A program made the translations under genes and the position numbers. From Gonatopus flavifemur (Eukaryota; Arthropoda; Insecta; Hymenoptera; Dryinidae), in contig JAFFJZ010000004.1 in assembly GCA_018340375.1 (NCBI GenBank), positions 20,248,001 to 20,312,000 of the forward strand: a stretch of DNA of 64,000 nucleotides. The letters are read 5' to 3'. The notes below the pieces were generated by a model that worked only from the letters and a program-made list of their open reading frames with translations, had not been told where the DNA came from and did not search any database. Below, piece after piece: positions 20,674 through 31,297 of the stretch. Position 1 is the stretch's first letter. The number at the start of each line of letters is the position of its first letter.

Positions 20674-21205
20674 AATACAAGGTGGATGGTAGGAGATTCT
20701 ACGTAGAGTCAACGTAGAAATCAGGTCGTGAACACTGGAATTTTTCATTTGTGTCACTGCGCGTTGGTTCTAAGTAGAATTTAGGTGGATTTTCTACCTA
20801 AATTCAACGTGGAAACAACGCGACGTAGCTTATCGGTAGCGGTGTAATACAGGAACACTGATGAATAAGGGAACTGAGAAAAAGGGTTTAGTTGAACAAT
20901 TGACAGCTAGGAAATTGAGCCACTCTGAATAAAAATTCAGTTGAACCAGATAAATTTTATTTGTCATAACTAAATTCTCTTATTCACGTTGAACAAATTA
21001 TTTGATTCATATTTCATACAACTAGACTTTTAAGGGGGGGGGGGGGGAGGAGATACAATTGGAGCGACAAAAAAAGCATTTTTCATTATTTTTTTTTCAC
21101 CTAGAAGTTTATATTTGATTGGTATAGAATTTTGCAGTGTCATGAGTATCAAGGTTTTTTTCCTTCCTCTTTTCTCACAAAATGGCGGTCGTACGCAGGC
21201 TTCGA

Positions 21206-21764
21206 CCCTAATGAAAAAACCCGATATCCCCCAATATAGGGTTACCATATGTGTCCGGGGAAAAACCCGGACATGTACTCTTTTCAAGAATGCGGGAACA
21301 TCCACCAGGGATCTCGACTTGTACTCTCAGTACTCTTTTTGTTCTCTTTTTAGAGAAGGAATTAGATCTACATTTTAATATCGGAAAAACCGTATTATAA
21401 AGAGTACATGTCCGGGTTCCCCGGACGTATGGTAACCTTACCCCAATATCGGGAATCTGTCGTGTTGTTTCGTTATCAGAAAAGTCCGATGAGAACACAA
21501 TATAACCGAAGATTTCACGATAAAATTTCCATATTCTCACGATACATACGAAGAATATCCGATGTAAACCCGATATAAATATCTATCGGGAAATCATCGG
21601 GTATTTATTCGGTTTTATATCGCATAATTATCGTAGATATTGTGACAATATCGAAATTTTATCGTGAAATCCTCAATGGTATTGTATTCTTATCGGACGT
21701 GTTTGATAATGAAACAACAGGATGAATTCCCGATACCAACGGATTTCGGTTTTTTTCATCAGGG
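21206..21764. mobile_element. CCCTAATGAAAA foldback (TATCGG word)
   Basis: Left end CCCTAATGAAAAAACCCGAT, right end CGGTTTTTTTCATCAGGGG. The arms also share TCGGGAATTCATC / GTTGTTTCGTTATCA and TTTCACGATAAAATTTC. The words ATATCGG and CGATAT recur throughout. Its left arm is interrupted by the hAT MITE at 21,237-21,440. Confidence 0.65.
21237..21440. mobile_element. hAT-type MITE, TAGGGTTACCATA termini
   Basis: TAGGGTTACCATATGTGTCC and GGACGTATGGTAACCTTA are inverted, and GGACATGTACTC pairs with GAGTACATGTCC further in. The 8-bp direct repeat CCCCAATA is at 21,229-21,236 and 21,441-21,448. The 5' YARNG-type terminus and 8-bp duplication fit hAT. Confidence 0.8.
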
Positions 21765-21891
21765 GAGAGTCACACGCAGGTGGATGACGGCGGGGGTTCT
21801 ACAGTTCTACGGACCGGTGGAATTTTTATTTGAAACAGAGGACTAAGAAGAATTACCTTCGATACACTCATCATTTGTAGTCAGTGCCGGA

Positions 21892-22656
21892 TTTACCCAT
21901 GGTGGGGCCCCTGGGCGAAATTTCGTGGCGGGCCCATGTAAGGCGACTGATTTCCAAACATTGAGGTTCTTTGAAATAAGAACAGTGTAACTTTCTTAAT
22001 CAATTCCATAGAAATTAAGTGATATGGAACGAAATTCCGAAAAATGAAAAAACGTACTGATATTGAAAAAGTATTGAAATTCAATTCTTCTCAATACTAT
22101 TTTCACTATAAGTACTAGAGCTGATACTATTTTTTTCATCAGAAGTGTTATTTTTCTTTATAAAAGAAATAATATTGATCAAGCCAATTTAAATACTCAT
22201 TGCAAAAGTAACACGCCCAGGGAACGTTACCCTGATGAGAAAATTTCACTGAAAATCTCTGAACATTTCACGGATTTTTCACAGAAGAGTTTGTAAGAGG
22301 ATTTCAGAGGTATTCATAGCTTTTCAAACAAATCTAGAGTTCTTCACGTTGAGAGAACGCCAGGTTTGGGTTGTTGGTAGCTACAGAAAGTATCACTGAC
22401 TTCATGTCAAACATAGCATTTTCTGAGTGTATTCATTCCAATACTTTGAAATACATTTTGTTTACTGGAAAGTGTTGGAATCCTTTGATTTTCAAAACTG
22501 TTTCCGCAGTGAGTATGTGAGTAAGATTATTTTTTTCATGAGAGTTAAGAAATTGAAATTCCGATTTCTGCAAAACCTGATCGATGAGTGGGGGCCCCCC
22601 AACCGTGGGGGCCCCTAGGCGGCGCCTAGTCTGCCTCTATGGTAAATTCGGCCCTG
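21892..22656. mobile_element. hAT-type non-autonomous element, CAGTGCCGGATTTACC termini
   Basis: Left end CAGTGCCGGATTTACC, right end GGTAAATTCGGCCCTG. The perfect 8-bp target duplication TTTGTAGT is at 21,884-21,891 and 22,657-22,664. GGGGCCCC-rich subterminal blocks occur at both ends. 765 bp, no transposase frame. Confidence 0.85.
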
Positions 22657-23080
22657 TTTGTAGTTAAACAAACGCACTGCAAAAAATGATTAGTCACCCT
22701 TACTCCAAATTAGTTCCAAGCAACTAGATACAGTTGTTGATATTTGGATAACTAAGACGGGCGTTGGCTCAACTAAATTCAAATTCAATTCCTCTGACTT
22801 TAATTACTCGCAACTAATTTTCGCAACAAACTTCAGTTCATTTGGTCAAATAAATTATTTTTTTCGGTGCAAAAAGTAGGAAAACTATAAAACTCGCGAA
22901 ACGGCAGCGCAAAATAGGCAAAAATAGAAAATTAATGCTTGTTTTCAAATCATTTTTGCAATAAAAAGGTACCTCATTTTGGAAAAGTACAACATTTTTT
23001 CAGTTCGACTAGAAGGTAATTAAGTAACGAAGATAACTCCCAAAACTTCAGCTTTTTTTAAAGAAAAGTACATTGATATA

Positions 23081-23252
23081 CACTGTAAAAAACGCGGTGT
23101 CAACACAGTGTGAAAATTCACCCAGAATCGGTGTCAAAATAACACCAAACGGTGTTAGAATAACACTCTGCGGTGTGAAAATGATACCATGTGGTGTTAA
23201 AATAACACTTGTTGGTGTAAACTTTTTCTCACACCCCCAATTTTTTGCAGTG
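23081..23252. mobile_element. CACTGTAAAAAA element with palindromic 21-bp repeats
   Basis: The ends are CACTGTAAAAAA and TTTTTTGCAGTG, with TATA on both outer sides. From 23,129 there are four consecutive 21-bp units and a partial fifth, each of the form GGTGTNAAAATAACACC plus four bases, so every unit is itself a near-palindrome. Both strands translate as seven-residue repeats because 21 is divisible by three. I take this as a by-product, not as coding evidence. Confidence 0.8.
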
Positions 23253-23476
23253 TATACTTTAATAATGTGATTAATCAAATACAACCTTCTAGGTGGAAAA
23301 AAATCATGAAAAACGCCTTTGCTTTTGTCGTTCTAATTGTATCCCCCCCCCCCAATATTGTCACTGCTAAGTCCCTATTAAAAATTCCCGGATGAATGGG
23401 ATCGCGAAATTCGCATGAGGACCCTGATTCCCACCCGAAACCAGTGGGGTTCCCCCAGGTCCTGCGTGGGACCCTC

Positions 23477-23864
23477 CCCGTACAGCACAACCACCGATTC
23501 TCCACCCAGGACTTCGGTGGACTGGAGGTGGAGAATCAGTGGAGAAATGAGAGCCGTGGAAATAAGGGAGAAATAAGCGAGAGTCCCCGTTGAGGCAACG
23601 GAGAGACGACGTAGATTTGTCCCCCTTTATTTTCAATAAAATTTATGTTAGTGGATTCACTCATTGAAATTTGGCTGTGTAAATCGACAGATATGAATTT
23701 TATTGAAAATAAGGGGGCGGACGTTTCTCCGTCGCCTCTCCGTTGCCTCAACGGGGACTCTCGCTTATTTCTCCCTTATTTCCACGGCTCTCATTTCTCC
23801 ACTGATTCTCCACCTCCAGTCCACCGAAGTCCTGGGTGGAGAATCGGTGGTTGTGCTGTACGGG
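23477..23864. mobile_element. CCCGTACAGC foldback, copy b
   Basis: CCCGTACAGCACAACCACCG and CGGTGGTTGTGCTGTACGGG are perfect inverted termini. The arms run about 170 bp (TTCTCCACCCAGGACTTCGG against CCGAAGTCCTGGGTGGAGAA). The loop is around 23,640-23,690. It has the same arms as copy a. A GGGACC/GGGTCC-rich sequence of another family flanks it on both sides. Confidence 0.75.
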
Positions 23865-23911
23865 TCCAAGATCGCGTTCAGGGTCTAACAAGCTCCCGAT
23901 CGAGACCCCTG

Positions 23912-24800
23912 CCCTGACGGTTTTGAGATGACCATAAAATAACCGAAAAATAACGGTTGCTTTGTGCGCTTTTGTAACCAAAAGATTACCAAAAAATTAC
24001 CAAGTTGTAGGGGATTGATTTCGGTAACGTTTTGGTCATTTTCACGAAAGTGACCGAAAATTGACCGTTTTTAAGGAAAATTTTATTGGTAAATTTTGGG
24101 TAATTTTTGACGAACAACCAAAATTGAACCATTTAGGCAGAAATTTTTTTCGGTAACGTTTTGGTCGTTTTCACGAAAGTGACCGAAAATTGACCATTTT
24201 CAAGAGAAACCGTTCTCAACCAAATCAAAACAAACCAAACCAAACCAAACCAAAATACAACCAAAATATAATCATAATATAACGGTTAATTTTTGGTAAT
24301 TTTTTGGTCGTTCAGTCAGGTTCCAACTTTGAATTATTTCAGATATCCTTGATTGATGTGAGGAATATTTTTGGTTATTTGTTGGTAAAACATCGGTTTT
24401 TCATGCGGAAACCCTAAAGCAACCAAAATACAACCAAAATATAATCATAATATAACGGTTAATTTTTGGTAATTTTTTGGTCGTTCAGTCAGGTTCTAAC
24501 TTTGAATTATTTCAGATATCCCTGATTGATGTGGGGAATATTTTTGGTTATTTGTTGGTAAAAAATCGGTTCTCCATGCGGAAACCCTAATGCAACCAAA
24601 ATACAACTAAAATATAACGGTTTTTTTTTCGATAATGTTTTTGGTTCAAAAAGCGCACAAAGCAACCGTTATTTTTCGGTAATGTTTTGGTAAAAAACCT
24701 TTGAATTACCATTTTTTCACCATAGTATTACTCAAACCAAACCGAACCTCAAAATGACCGAAAAATACCCAATTTTTGGGTTATTTCGAATTCGCCAGGG
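23912..24800. mobile_element. CCCTGACGG/CGCCAGGG element (GGTAATTTTTTGG word)
   Basis: Left end CCCTGACGGTTTTGAG, right end CGAATTCGCCAGGG. The subterminal AACCGAAAAATAACGGTTGC and AAAGCAACCGTTATTTTTCG are inverted. The interior repeats ACCGAAAATTGACC and GGTAATTTTTTGG. Two adjacent units of 173 bp (24,249 and 24,422, each beginning ACCAAAATACAACC) are nearly identical. Confidence 0.65.
24249..24594. repeat. Tandem duplication, two 173-bp units
   Basis: ACCAAAATACAACC recurs at 24,249, 24,422 and (start of a third unit) 24,595. The two full units differ at only a few positions, e.g. GTTCCAAC against GTTCTAAC. Confidence 0.75.
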
Positions 24801-24842
24801 TGAGGCGCCTGTCAAGCGGGAACCCAAATTGTCCTGGTCCAC

Positions 24843-25065
24843 ACACAGAAAAATCGAATTTATTGATATTGAGAAAAATCACTGTCAATTTAGGAAAAAA
24901 GAGGACCGCTAAAGAATATTCGTGGTGATTTTACCAAAAATTCCAAGTTGATAGTTTCACTGCGAGAGATAACAATGAGACTCTCAACTCATGGCAAATT
25001 CACTACGAATATTCTCCAGCGGTCCCCTTTTTCCCTAAATATTATTAAATTCGGTCTTTCCGTGC
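24843..25065. mobile_element. CACGGAAAGA-class foldback, copy a
   Basis: Left edge ACACAGAAAAATCGAATTTA, right edge TAAATTCGGTCTTTCCGTG. The arms include TTTAGGAAAAAAGAGGACCG and CGGTCCCCTTTTTCCCTAAA. The same structure is found at 46,553-47,007. Confidence 0.65.
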
Positions 25066-25565
25066 AACGAGGCTCGACAAGGTTCCATGCAGGACCTCAA
25101 AAGGACCTAGCGGGTCCTTGACGGGAACCCAACTGGTTCCGAGTGGGAATTCGGGTCCACATGCGGGAATGTTCAATAAGGGTGCCTTTCTCTCAGTGAA
25201 AAAATGAACAGCTCTAGTAGAAATTTGATCAAGCGTTCCCTATTTTTGATAAGACCCTGATCGGGTTTGAATCCGGAAACTGTGAATAAGGAAAATCTTA
25301 TTAGGCCCTGACAAGGGACTGATCTGATTTCCCTAATAGGTGCAATAGGGTTCGGATGAGATTTCCATAAAATCAAGCCAGATAGGGAAAACCGTAACGA
25401 AACCTGATGAGGACCTGATAAGAGATCTCAGGCATGCCTTGTCAGGCCCTGGTATTTTCTCATCCAAAATTTCTACTAGGGAGCATGCCCAGTTGAAAAT
25501 TCCCCAGAGTCCCACCCAGAATTCATGTAATCTTTCCAAGAATCGGCCCGAGATTTCTCAGGCTT
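25066..25565. repeat. GGACCTGA/GGGTCC-word sequence
   Basis: AGGACCT, GGGTCC, TCAGGGCC and CCTGATAAG recur on both strands. Similar sequence flanks the CCCGTACAGC foldback at 23.4-23.9 kb. No clear termini. Confidence 0.4.
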
Positions 25566-25568
25566 CTA

Positions 25569-25723
25569 CACTGAGAGAAAGGTACCTAGTTGGGACAACT
25601 AAATGTTAGTTGTTGCAGCTAAATTTTTATTTAATAAAAAATATAATTGTGACAAATAAAATTTAGCTAGCACAACTAAATTTCCTAGCTGTCGAATATT
25701 TGAATAGACCCTTTCTCTCAGGG
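25569..25723. mobile_element. CACTGAGAGAAA miniature foldback
   Basis: Left end CACTGAGAGAAAGG, right end CCTTTCTCTCAGGG. The interior has GCACAACTAAATTT and GACAACTAAATG. Same terminal class as 17,495-17,677. Confidence 0.65.
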
Positions 25724-26516
25724 TATCAAGCGAGAACTCGAATGATTCCAGACAAGACTCTGAACATTCTTCCTGCAGTATCTGGAAGGATCACACGGGT
25801 TCTGCATAGGACTCTCAGTCCGTACACGAATTTTGCGATTCTCCCTGCTGAAAATAGTTCTCAAACTTTGAACAATTTTCGTCTCAGGAAATCTGGTGAA
25901 AAACTAACCAAATTTATAATTGATTTCATCCGGCATTATTGTACATGGAATATTCTGTCAAAAACTTACAGAAATGTGATTATTCCGAACGAAACGAGAT
26001 AGAAATTTAGTCAGTTTATGACCGGATGTTCTGGGACAAAAACCACTCAAAGCCTGACAACCACTATTTTTTGTTCCGGATCTGTCTGGCATTGTTTAAC
26101 AGGGCCGTGGAAAAAAAATTGTAACAAGCGTCCATAGAACACTATAAACAAATATTTGTAAATTTTTAAGAAGAGAAAAATTGTAAAGAACTTATGGATT
26201 TGTAAATTTTTTGTAAATTCTCACAAACAGTTTTTATGAGTTTTGTTAACAGACAAAAATTGATTAAGATTTTACCAAGATTGTTTGCGAGTTCCCTGAA
26301 AAATATTTGGCCCATCACACTGTAGAAGAATTTCTCCTGAAAACTCAGAAAATGTGACTGTAATCTCTTACAGCCACTTTTTTCTGAATTTTCAAAACAC
26401 TGGGAAATTTAATAGAAATTTTTTTAAATTCAGTCAAATTTGTCAGGAAATTCAGAAAAAAGTGACAGTCACATTTTCTGAATTTTCAAAAGGAATTGTT
26501 TTACAGCCCTGATGGA

Positions 26517-26727
26517 AAAATTTAGTTGAATTTTGTTCACTTTTGACGCAGCAATATTTCAATAAAATTCAATAAAGATCCTCAAAGTTCAACAAAAGTC
26601 AACAAATTTCACTAAAATTTATCGAATTTTATGGACAATCATTGAATTTTGCTAATTTTCAATGAGAACCAAATGTGCCAAAAGTGAACGGAATTCAACA
26701 AAATTTAACGAAATTTTTCTATCAGGG
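26517..26727. mobile_element. CCCTGATGGAAAAATTT miniature foldback
   Basis: CCCTGATGGAAAAATTTAG and CGAAATTTTTCTATCAGGG are inverted. The interior repeats ATTCAACAAAATT, CAATAAAATTC and the inverse. 211 bp. Confidence 0.65.
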
Positions 26728-29270
26728 AGTGCAGCTGTCCATCCAGAAATTCTCAACTGAATGAATTATTGGGGCACCCCAGTTGGCTGATAAATGGAAC
26801 TATCATACCCGCAGATCGAGTACTCCCCTTCCAAATGACAATAAATAACAAAACAACACCTGATATATATGTAAAAAAAACCTATTATATTTTTTCTAGA
26901 AGCATTTAGAGAAGGGCACAATTGCAGGACAATAGTAATAACGTACCAATTATTCATAATTATATATGTATATATATTTGAATTATAATATCACGTTGAC
27001 ACTGAATGTTGTATTATATTATAATATATCCAAGATGCTGTGCGTCTGGAATGATAAAATATACAAACTCGTTATATAAATGTACGAATTCCTCTTCAAT
27101 GTTGAAAATTGTTAATGTAGTCCATACGATTCGTGTAAGAAAAAACAATACTACGAATTTGCACTCACGTTCTTCGATCAGGAGATGCGATTACTCGAAG
27201 CGCCAATCAGAAGAGTACTTCCCCAGAGCCTCAGGAATGGCACGGGTTCCAATAATCGTCGATACATCACGTTTTCCCTGAAAACGAAAGATAAAAAAAC
27301 CACTCGTTTAAAAAAAGAAGCATGTGATCGATGGTATATAATATTTGTAAAAATGAATTTTGTATAAAATTTGTTCCGTTTGAATATAGTTTCTTATTAT
27401 AGTATTTTTTATTGTACAGCTGCGAAACTGATTTGAGATTGACCCCGCATTATTGTGTACCCACTTCAGATGTAAGTTTATTTTATCATTATTTGCCGAT
27501 TTTACATTCCGAGGTATGTAGCTATGTAATCAAATTCACCAAAAACACAATTTTTAAGGCAATATACCTGAAGATATGTGTTGTTTCATTGATGAGAAAC
27601 ATTTGTGATAGAATAATTGCCGATGGAAACACGGTACGTGGATTTAAGGTGGATGAAACGTAAATGCAACCTGAATATGTATGTCGTATCGACGTTTTAT
27701 CCACCTCGCATCCACGTAGCGAGGATAAGGATGATGTTACCCTAAAGGAACGACTTAAAATCAATCTAAAATCAACCTACGATGCTCGCTTGCGTTCTAT
27801 TAGGGTTATCAACATGGATGTTTGATCAATTTTGAAAGCATGTGTTTTGGGATGGTGATTCAAGTATTCAGACATTCGAATTTATCCCTGAATATTCTAC
27901 GTATATAGCGATAGCGTAAAACAATGTATGTTTCGTGTAGTTTTGTGTAGTCCATGAAATGCGGATCGCCATTCTCTTTTCCTCATTCCCACTCCCTCTC
28001 TCTGGTTATTTCCAGAACGATAAATCAAACTCAGAATCATTGCATCGTTCGTCTGTCAAGAACTTTGAAATAAGAAAAAGGAAATGGAACCTTGAAAATG
28101 AACAAACATATTGAATAATTAATCATGTATTCAGAATTCCGATGGGACCATTTGTGGAGGACAATAATAATTAATTCGAGTATCGTAACAAATTCAAATT
28201 TGTATAGAATTCCACATATCCCTCTGATAAATTTCATGATTCCTATACTCTGTGAAATTCTCAAAGAACTCCAGTTGAAGATTTTATTATGAATTCTCGT
28301 ACGAAATATTTTTTCTGCAAAAATTTGAGAATCTCTGCATAGAATTTTTGCAAAGTTCTTCCGAGTTCTTTCATTTCCATTTCAAAAACTATAATGAATT
28401 GTCAACATTGTTCTGATTATTGAAAAATTTTGAAATTCTGTGAATATATACCAAATAACGTATGTGAAAAACTTTGCAAACGGATCAAAAATTTCTGTAC
28501 GGAATGTCCCAAATTTATTGTATTTTTCATCAAAATTTCAGAAATTCTCTGAGTTTTCTCAAGTTTTTTGCAGAAATTTGTCAACAAAATACTTCCTTGC
28601 GGGTTCTTTTATCACAATTTCCAAAGAATTTGTAAAGAACACAATCAGTTCTTCAAGAACATACAGTATTTTTAACGAATTTGCGAAATATGCTTAGAGA
28701 ACCTCCCGTGATGTCAGTTTAGAAAGAAACAGAATACATCATCGAACGTTCAATAAGACATAAATCCCCTTGACTCATATTGTAAATATTATATATTTGT
28801 GTGTATATAATTGTTGTATGAATAAAATATACAGTTCGAAGCTGTTTATTTGATTTAATGCGATATTTAAAAAGCTCGCTTCACGCCAAAACATTTCCTT
28901 AGAAAATAAACCTATCTTCCAGATATCTTACAAAATCCAAACAGTTTTCTCGATACATTTCCATGTTTATAGAACAATTCACTGGAATCCTTTTTTTCGA
29001 CATTCGATGTTGTGCCACGTAAAATATTATTATTGAAAAATTCCAAATAAAAATCATTCCTGCAAACAAAGGGCCGCACCCTGCGCCCTTTGAAACGCTC
29101 GCAGTGGTATTCGCTGGCATTTATGAAGGTACCCAGACAGCACCACCAGTTCGCAAAGAATTCTTGAAGGAAACATTTTGAACAGCACAATTTTTGGAAG
29201 AATTCTCCAAGAACACCCGCAATCGTCATAACGAATTCAATGAGATTCCTGAATGTACACCCGTTATGCG
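26728..29270. other. Mostly unassigned, AT-rich; no supported gene
   Basis: Apart from the doubtful minus-strand exon at 27.2 kb, no exon, tRNA or clear element was recognised. AAGAATTCTTGAAGAA-type words appear from about 28,250 and at 29,150-29,240, and ACCCAGACAGCACC near 29,131 resembles a terminal motif seen elsewhere (61,580 and, inverse, 63,037). Confidence 0.4.
27191..27277 (-). CDS. Doubtful terminal exon (28 residues)
   Basis: On the minus strand a very good acceptor (a 17-base pyrimidine-rich tract ending TTTTCAG at 27,278-27,280) is followed by an open phase of 28 codons (starting GKRDVSTIIGTR, ending SSDWRFE) and TAA at 27,191-27,193. I do not recognise the sequence. No upstream exon was found, no canonical poly-A signal lies close downstream, and a second frame is also open, so this may be chance. 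Confidence 0.2.
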   Translation of the reverse strand, partial: GKRDVSTIIGTRAIPEALGKYSSDWRFE

Positions 29271-29271
29271 C

Positions 29272-29452
29272 CTTGGCGAAAAAATTTCTCATAATTTCTC
29301 ATATTTCTTCATCATTTTCTCATAAAATCCATAAGATATAATGTTTACATAATTTTCCATAATTTCCTCATGAAATTTTCATATTTTCTCATAATTTTTG
29401 CATGAAATTCCATAATTTCTGAAGGAGTTTGAACACCCTGCTGAAAACTGCT
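29272..29452. repeat. TTCTCATAAT-word fragment
   Basis: CTTGGCGAAAAAATTTCTCA followed by many TTCTCATAATTT words, ending TTTGAACACCCTG. A fragment of the family seen complete at 35,579-36,519. Confidence 0.55.
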
Positions 29453-29495
29453 GTTGAAGACGCTCAAGATTTCGAACAGTATCAGTGAGTATCTG

Positions 29496-30502
29496 CCCAT
29501 ATAAAAATCTTCAGGCTCCGCCAATGCTGATGACGGAATATAGCTAGACGCAAGGCTGCCAGCCAAAGCTGGGCAATCTATGTAGGGACAAGGATGGTTG
29601 ACAATGGTCTAAACATTTTATCAATATGGGAAGTCATAAATCGACTTCGTTGATCCATCATTGATCATTGGCTGCGCCACGCTTGGCCCATCCTTCAACC
29701 AATATTGCTTGAAGGAAAACGCATGCTTTCAACAGAGGCTCTCTAGGGCTTGGCGGGACACTGCTCCAAGCATTAGGCAACTCTGAATGACAATGGATTC
29801 TCATGTTGCACCAAGCATGGGTCGTAGCTTGGTCGAGCTTTGGCAATAGCTTGGCTCAGCTTGGGCGATGGCCTCGCTCAGTTTAGGCGTTAGCTTGACT
29901 CGACTTGAGTAATAGCTTGGCTAAGAGTGAAACTTCCTTCCCAAACAGCAAATTACAATAACTCTCACCAGAGTGATGCTTGTTTCCTGCGAGTGGCGAA
30001 CCAAGCATTCAATCAATATATAAGTCTCCTTTGAAGATTCCATGACAGAAATAATTCTTCATCTGTTTCCAGACCCGCCTACTTCTACGCCAGGACCACC
30101 GGATTTACGTCATCCATCAGTTTAAACTAATCAGAAAAATTACATGTTGAAATTCTCCGACATGTATTTCGTTCAATCGAAATGATAGAATGGATTTTTT
30201 ATTTCATTTTCAATTACAATAAAAAATAAAAGTGACCATTGGCATGAGATGGGCGCAACCCTGCCGCAAGATTGCTACAGCGTTGGCTCATCATTGGCGA
30301 ACAAATTTTTGTATGGTCTACCATTGACGGCATATGCTATCACAACCCTGTTTCCAGTGTTGGGTCTTGATTGTGGAAACAAATGGGCTGAGGCTGAAAT
30401 GATGTTATCATTTCAGAGTTGCGCCATGCCTGGTAGCCTAGGCTCGGCCCATCTTGGTGAGCCTTGCGGCAACCTAGCGCCCATGGTCAATTTTTATCTG
30501 GG
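29496..30502. mobile_element. 1-kb dispersed element, copy 1
   Basis: Nearly identical over its whole length to 51,293-52,297, in the same orientation, and the similarity stops sharply at both ends. The edges are CCCATATAAAAATC and AATTTTTATCTGGG, imperfect inverted termini related to the ACCCAGATA class. The interior repeats AGCTTGGCTCAGCTTGGGC and similar words. An open frame at 30,249-30,539 merely reads through it and continues into different flanking DNA in the two copies. Confidence 0.75.
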
Positions 30503-31297
30503 TGAGTGTTTCTGCGAGTACGGCTGCCAAGGAAAATGAGTGCAGATTGAAAAAGAAGCAGTTCCTGACAGCATTTGTGATTGTCAGAAACAAACAGAAT
30601 GCACAAGCTTGAAAAATGTCAGTTCCTTGCAGCAATCGTGATATAATGAAGAATGATTAGACTGAGAATGAAATGACTGTCTGAAATGTTGATAGTTGTA
30701 AAACATATTCTGAACAATAAGTTGATTCATAGCAAGAGACTGTATGTGGTTGGAGAAGCTGTTCGGAAATTTAATTGTAACTGATAGGATTTACATGTTG
30801 AACGACAAGTCTGCTCTTATACGCTGTTACGGATCCAATATCTGAACGAATCAATCCGAATTTCGAGAAAAAAAATTATTGAACGTTTTCGATGGTATCA
30901 GCTGAAAGAAAATCATCACGTTGTATACCGGTTGAGAAAAATAAATGATTTATTGAATGTGAGAGTTTTTGACGGAGAATACGGTTTGAAATCAAATCCA
31001 CAGTTAAAATGAATCCTTTTATGTAAAAATGGTGATTTACAAAATTTTTATAAGTATAATGATTATCCATTTCTTTGTACTCAATTTATCCAGTACCGAC
31101 ACCTCGTTTGTGGATAGGAATCTCAAAGCAACTTAACATTAAAGTATTTCACTGATATTTTGAATCAACAATTCAGTTTTGATTCGTTAGATCGCCACTG
31201 CCGGACTAAATCAAAACCTCGTCAAGTCGCATTTTTAACGGAAATGTCTTTCTGATATGAACTAATTCTGTAAAATCTGCAATATCAATTGATATTA
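30503..31297. other. Unassigned intergenic sequence
   Basis: GACAGCATTTGTGATTGTCAG and CAGTTCCTTGCAGCAATCG suggest an old repeat near 30.55-30.65 kb. Otherwise nothing was recognised before the mariner. Confidence 0.35.

Larger units (their letters stand above)
21034..23353. mobile_element. Foldback with poly-G/poly-C ends, host to several insertions
   Basis: The left end is a run of 14 G followed by AGGAGATACAATTGGAGCGAC. The right end is the inverse, GTCGTTCTAATTGTAT followed by 11 C. The match continues inward through GCATTTTTCATTATTTTT and TTTCACCTAGAAG. Between the arms lie the TATCGG foldback (21,206-21,764), a hAT element (21,892-22,656) and a 21-bp-repeat element (23,081-23,252). Confidence 0.6.

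Noticed and set aside
23129..23220. Possible CRISPR-like array of 21-bp repeats
   Set aside because: Units are contiguous with only four variable bases and lie between transposon-like ends in an animal genome.
28912..29292. 126-codon cysteine-containing open frame on the minus strand
   Set aside because: Made of AAGAATTCTTC-type repeat words; no signal peptide or splice support.
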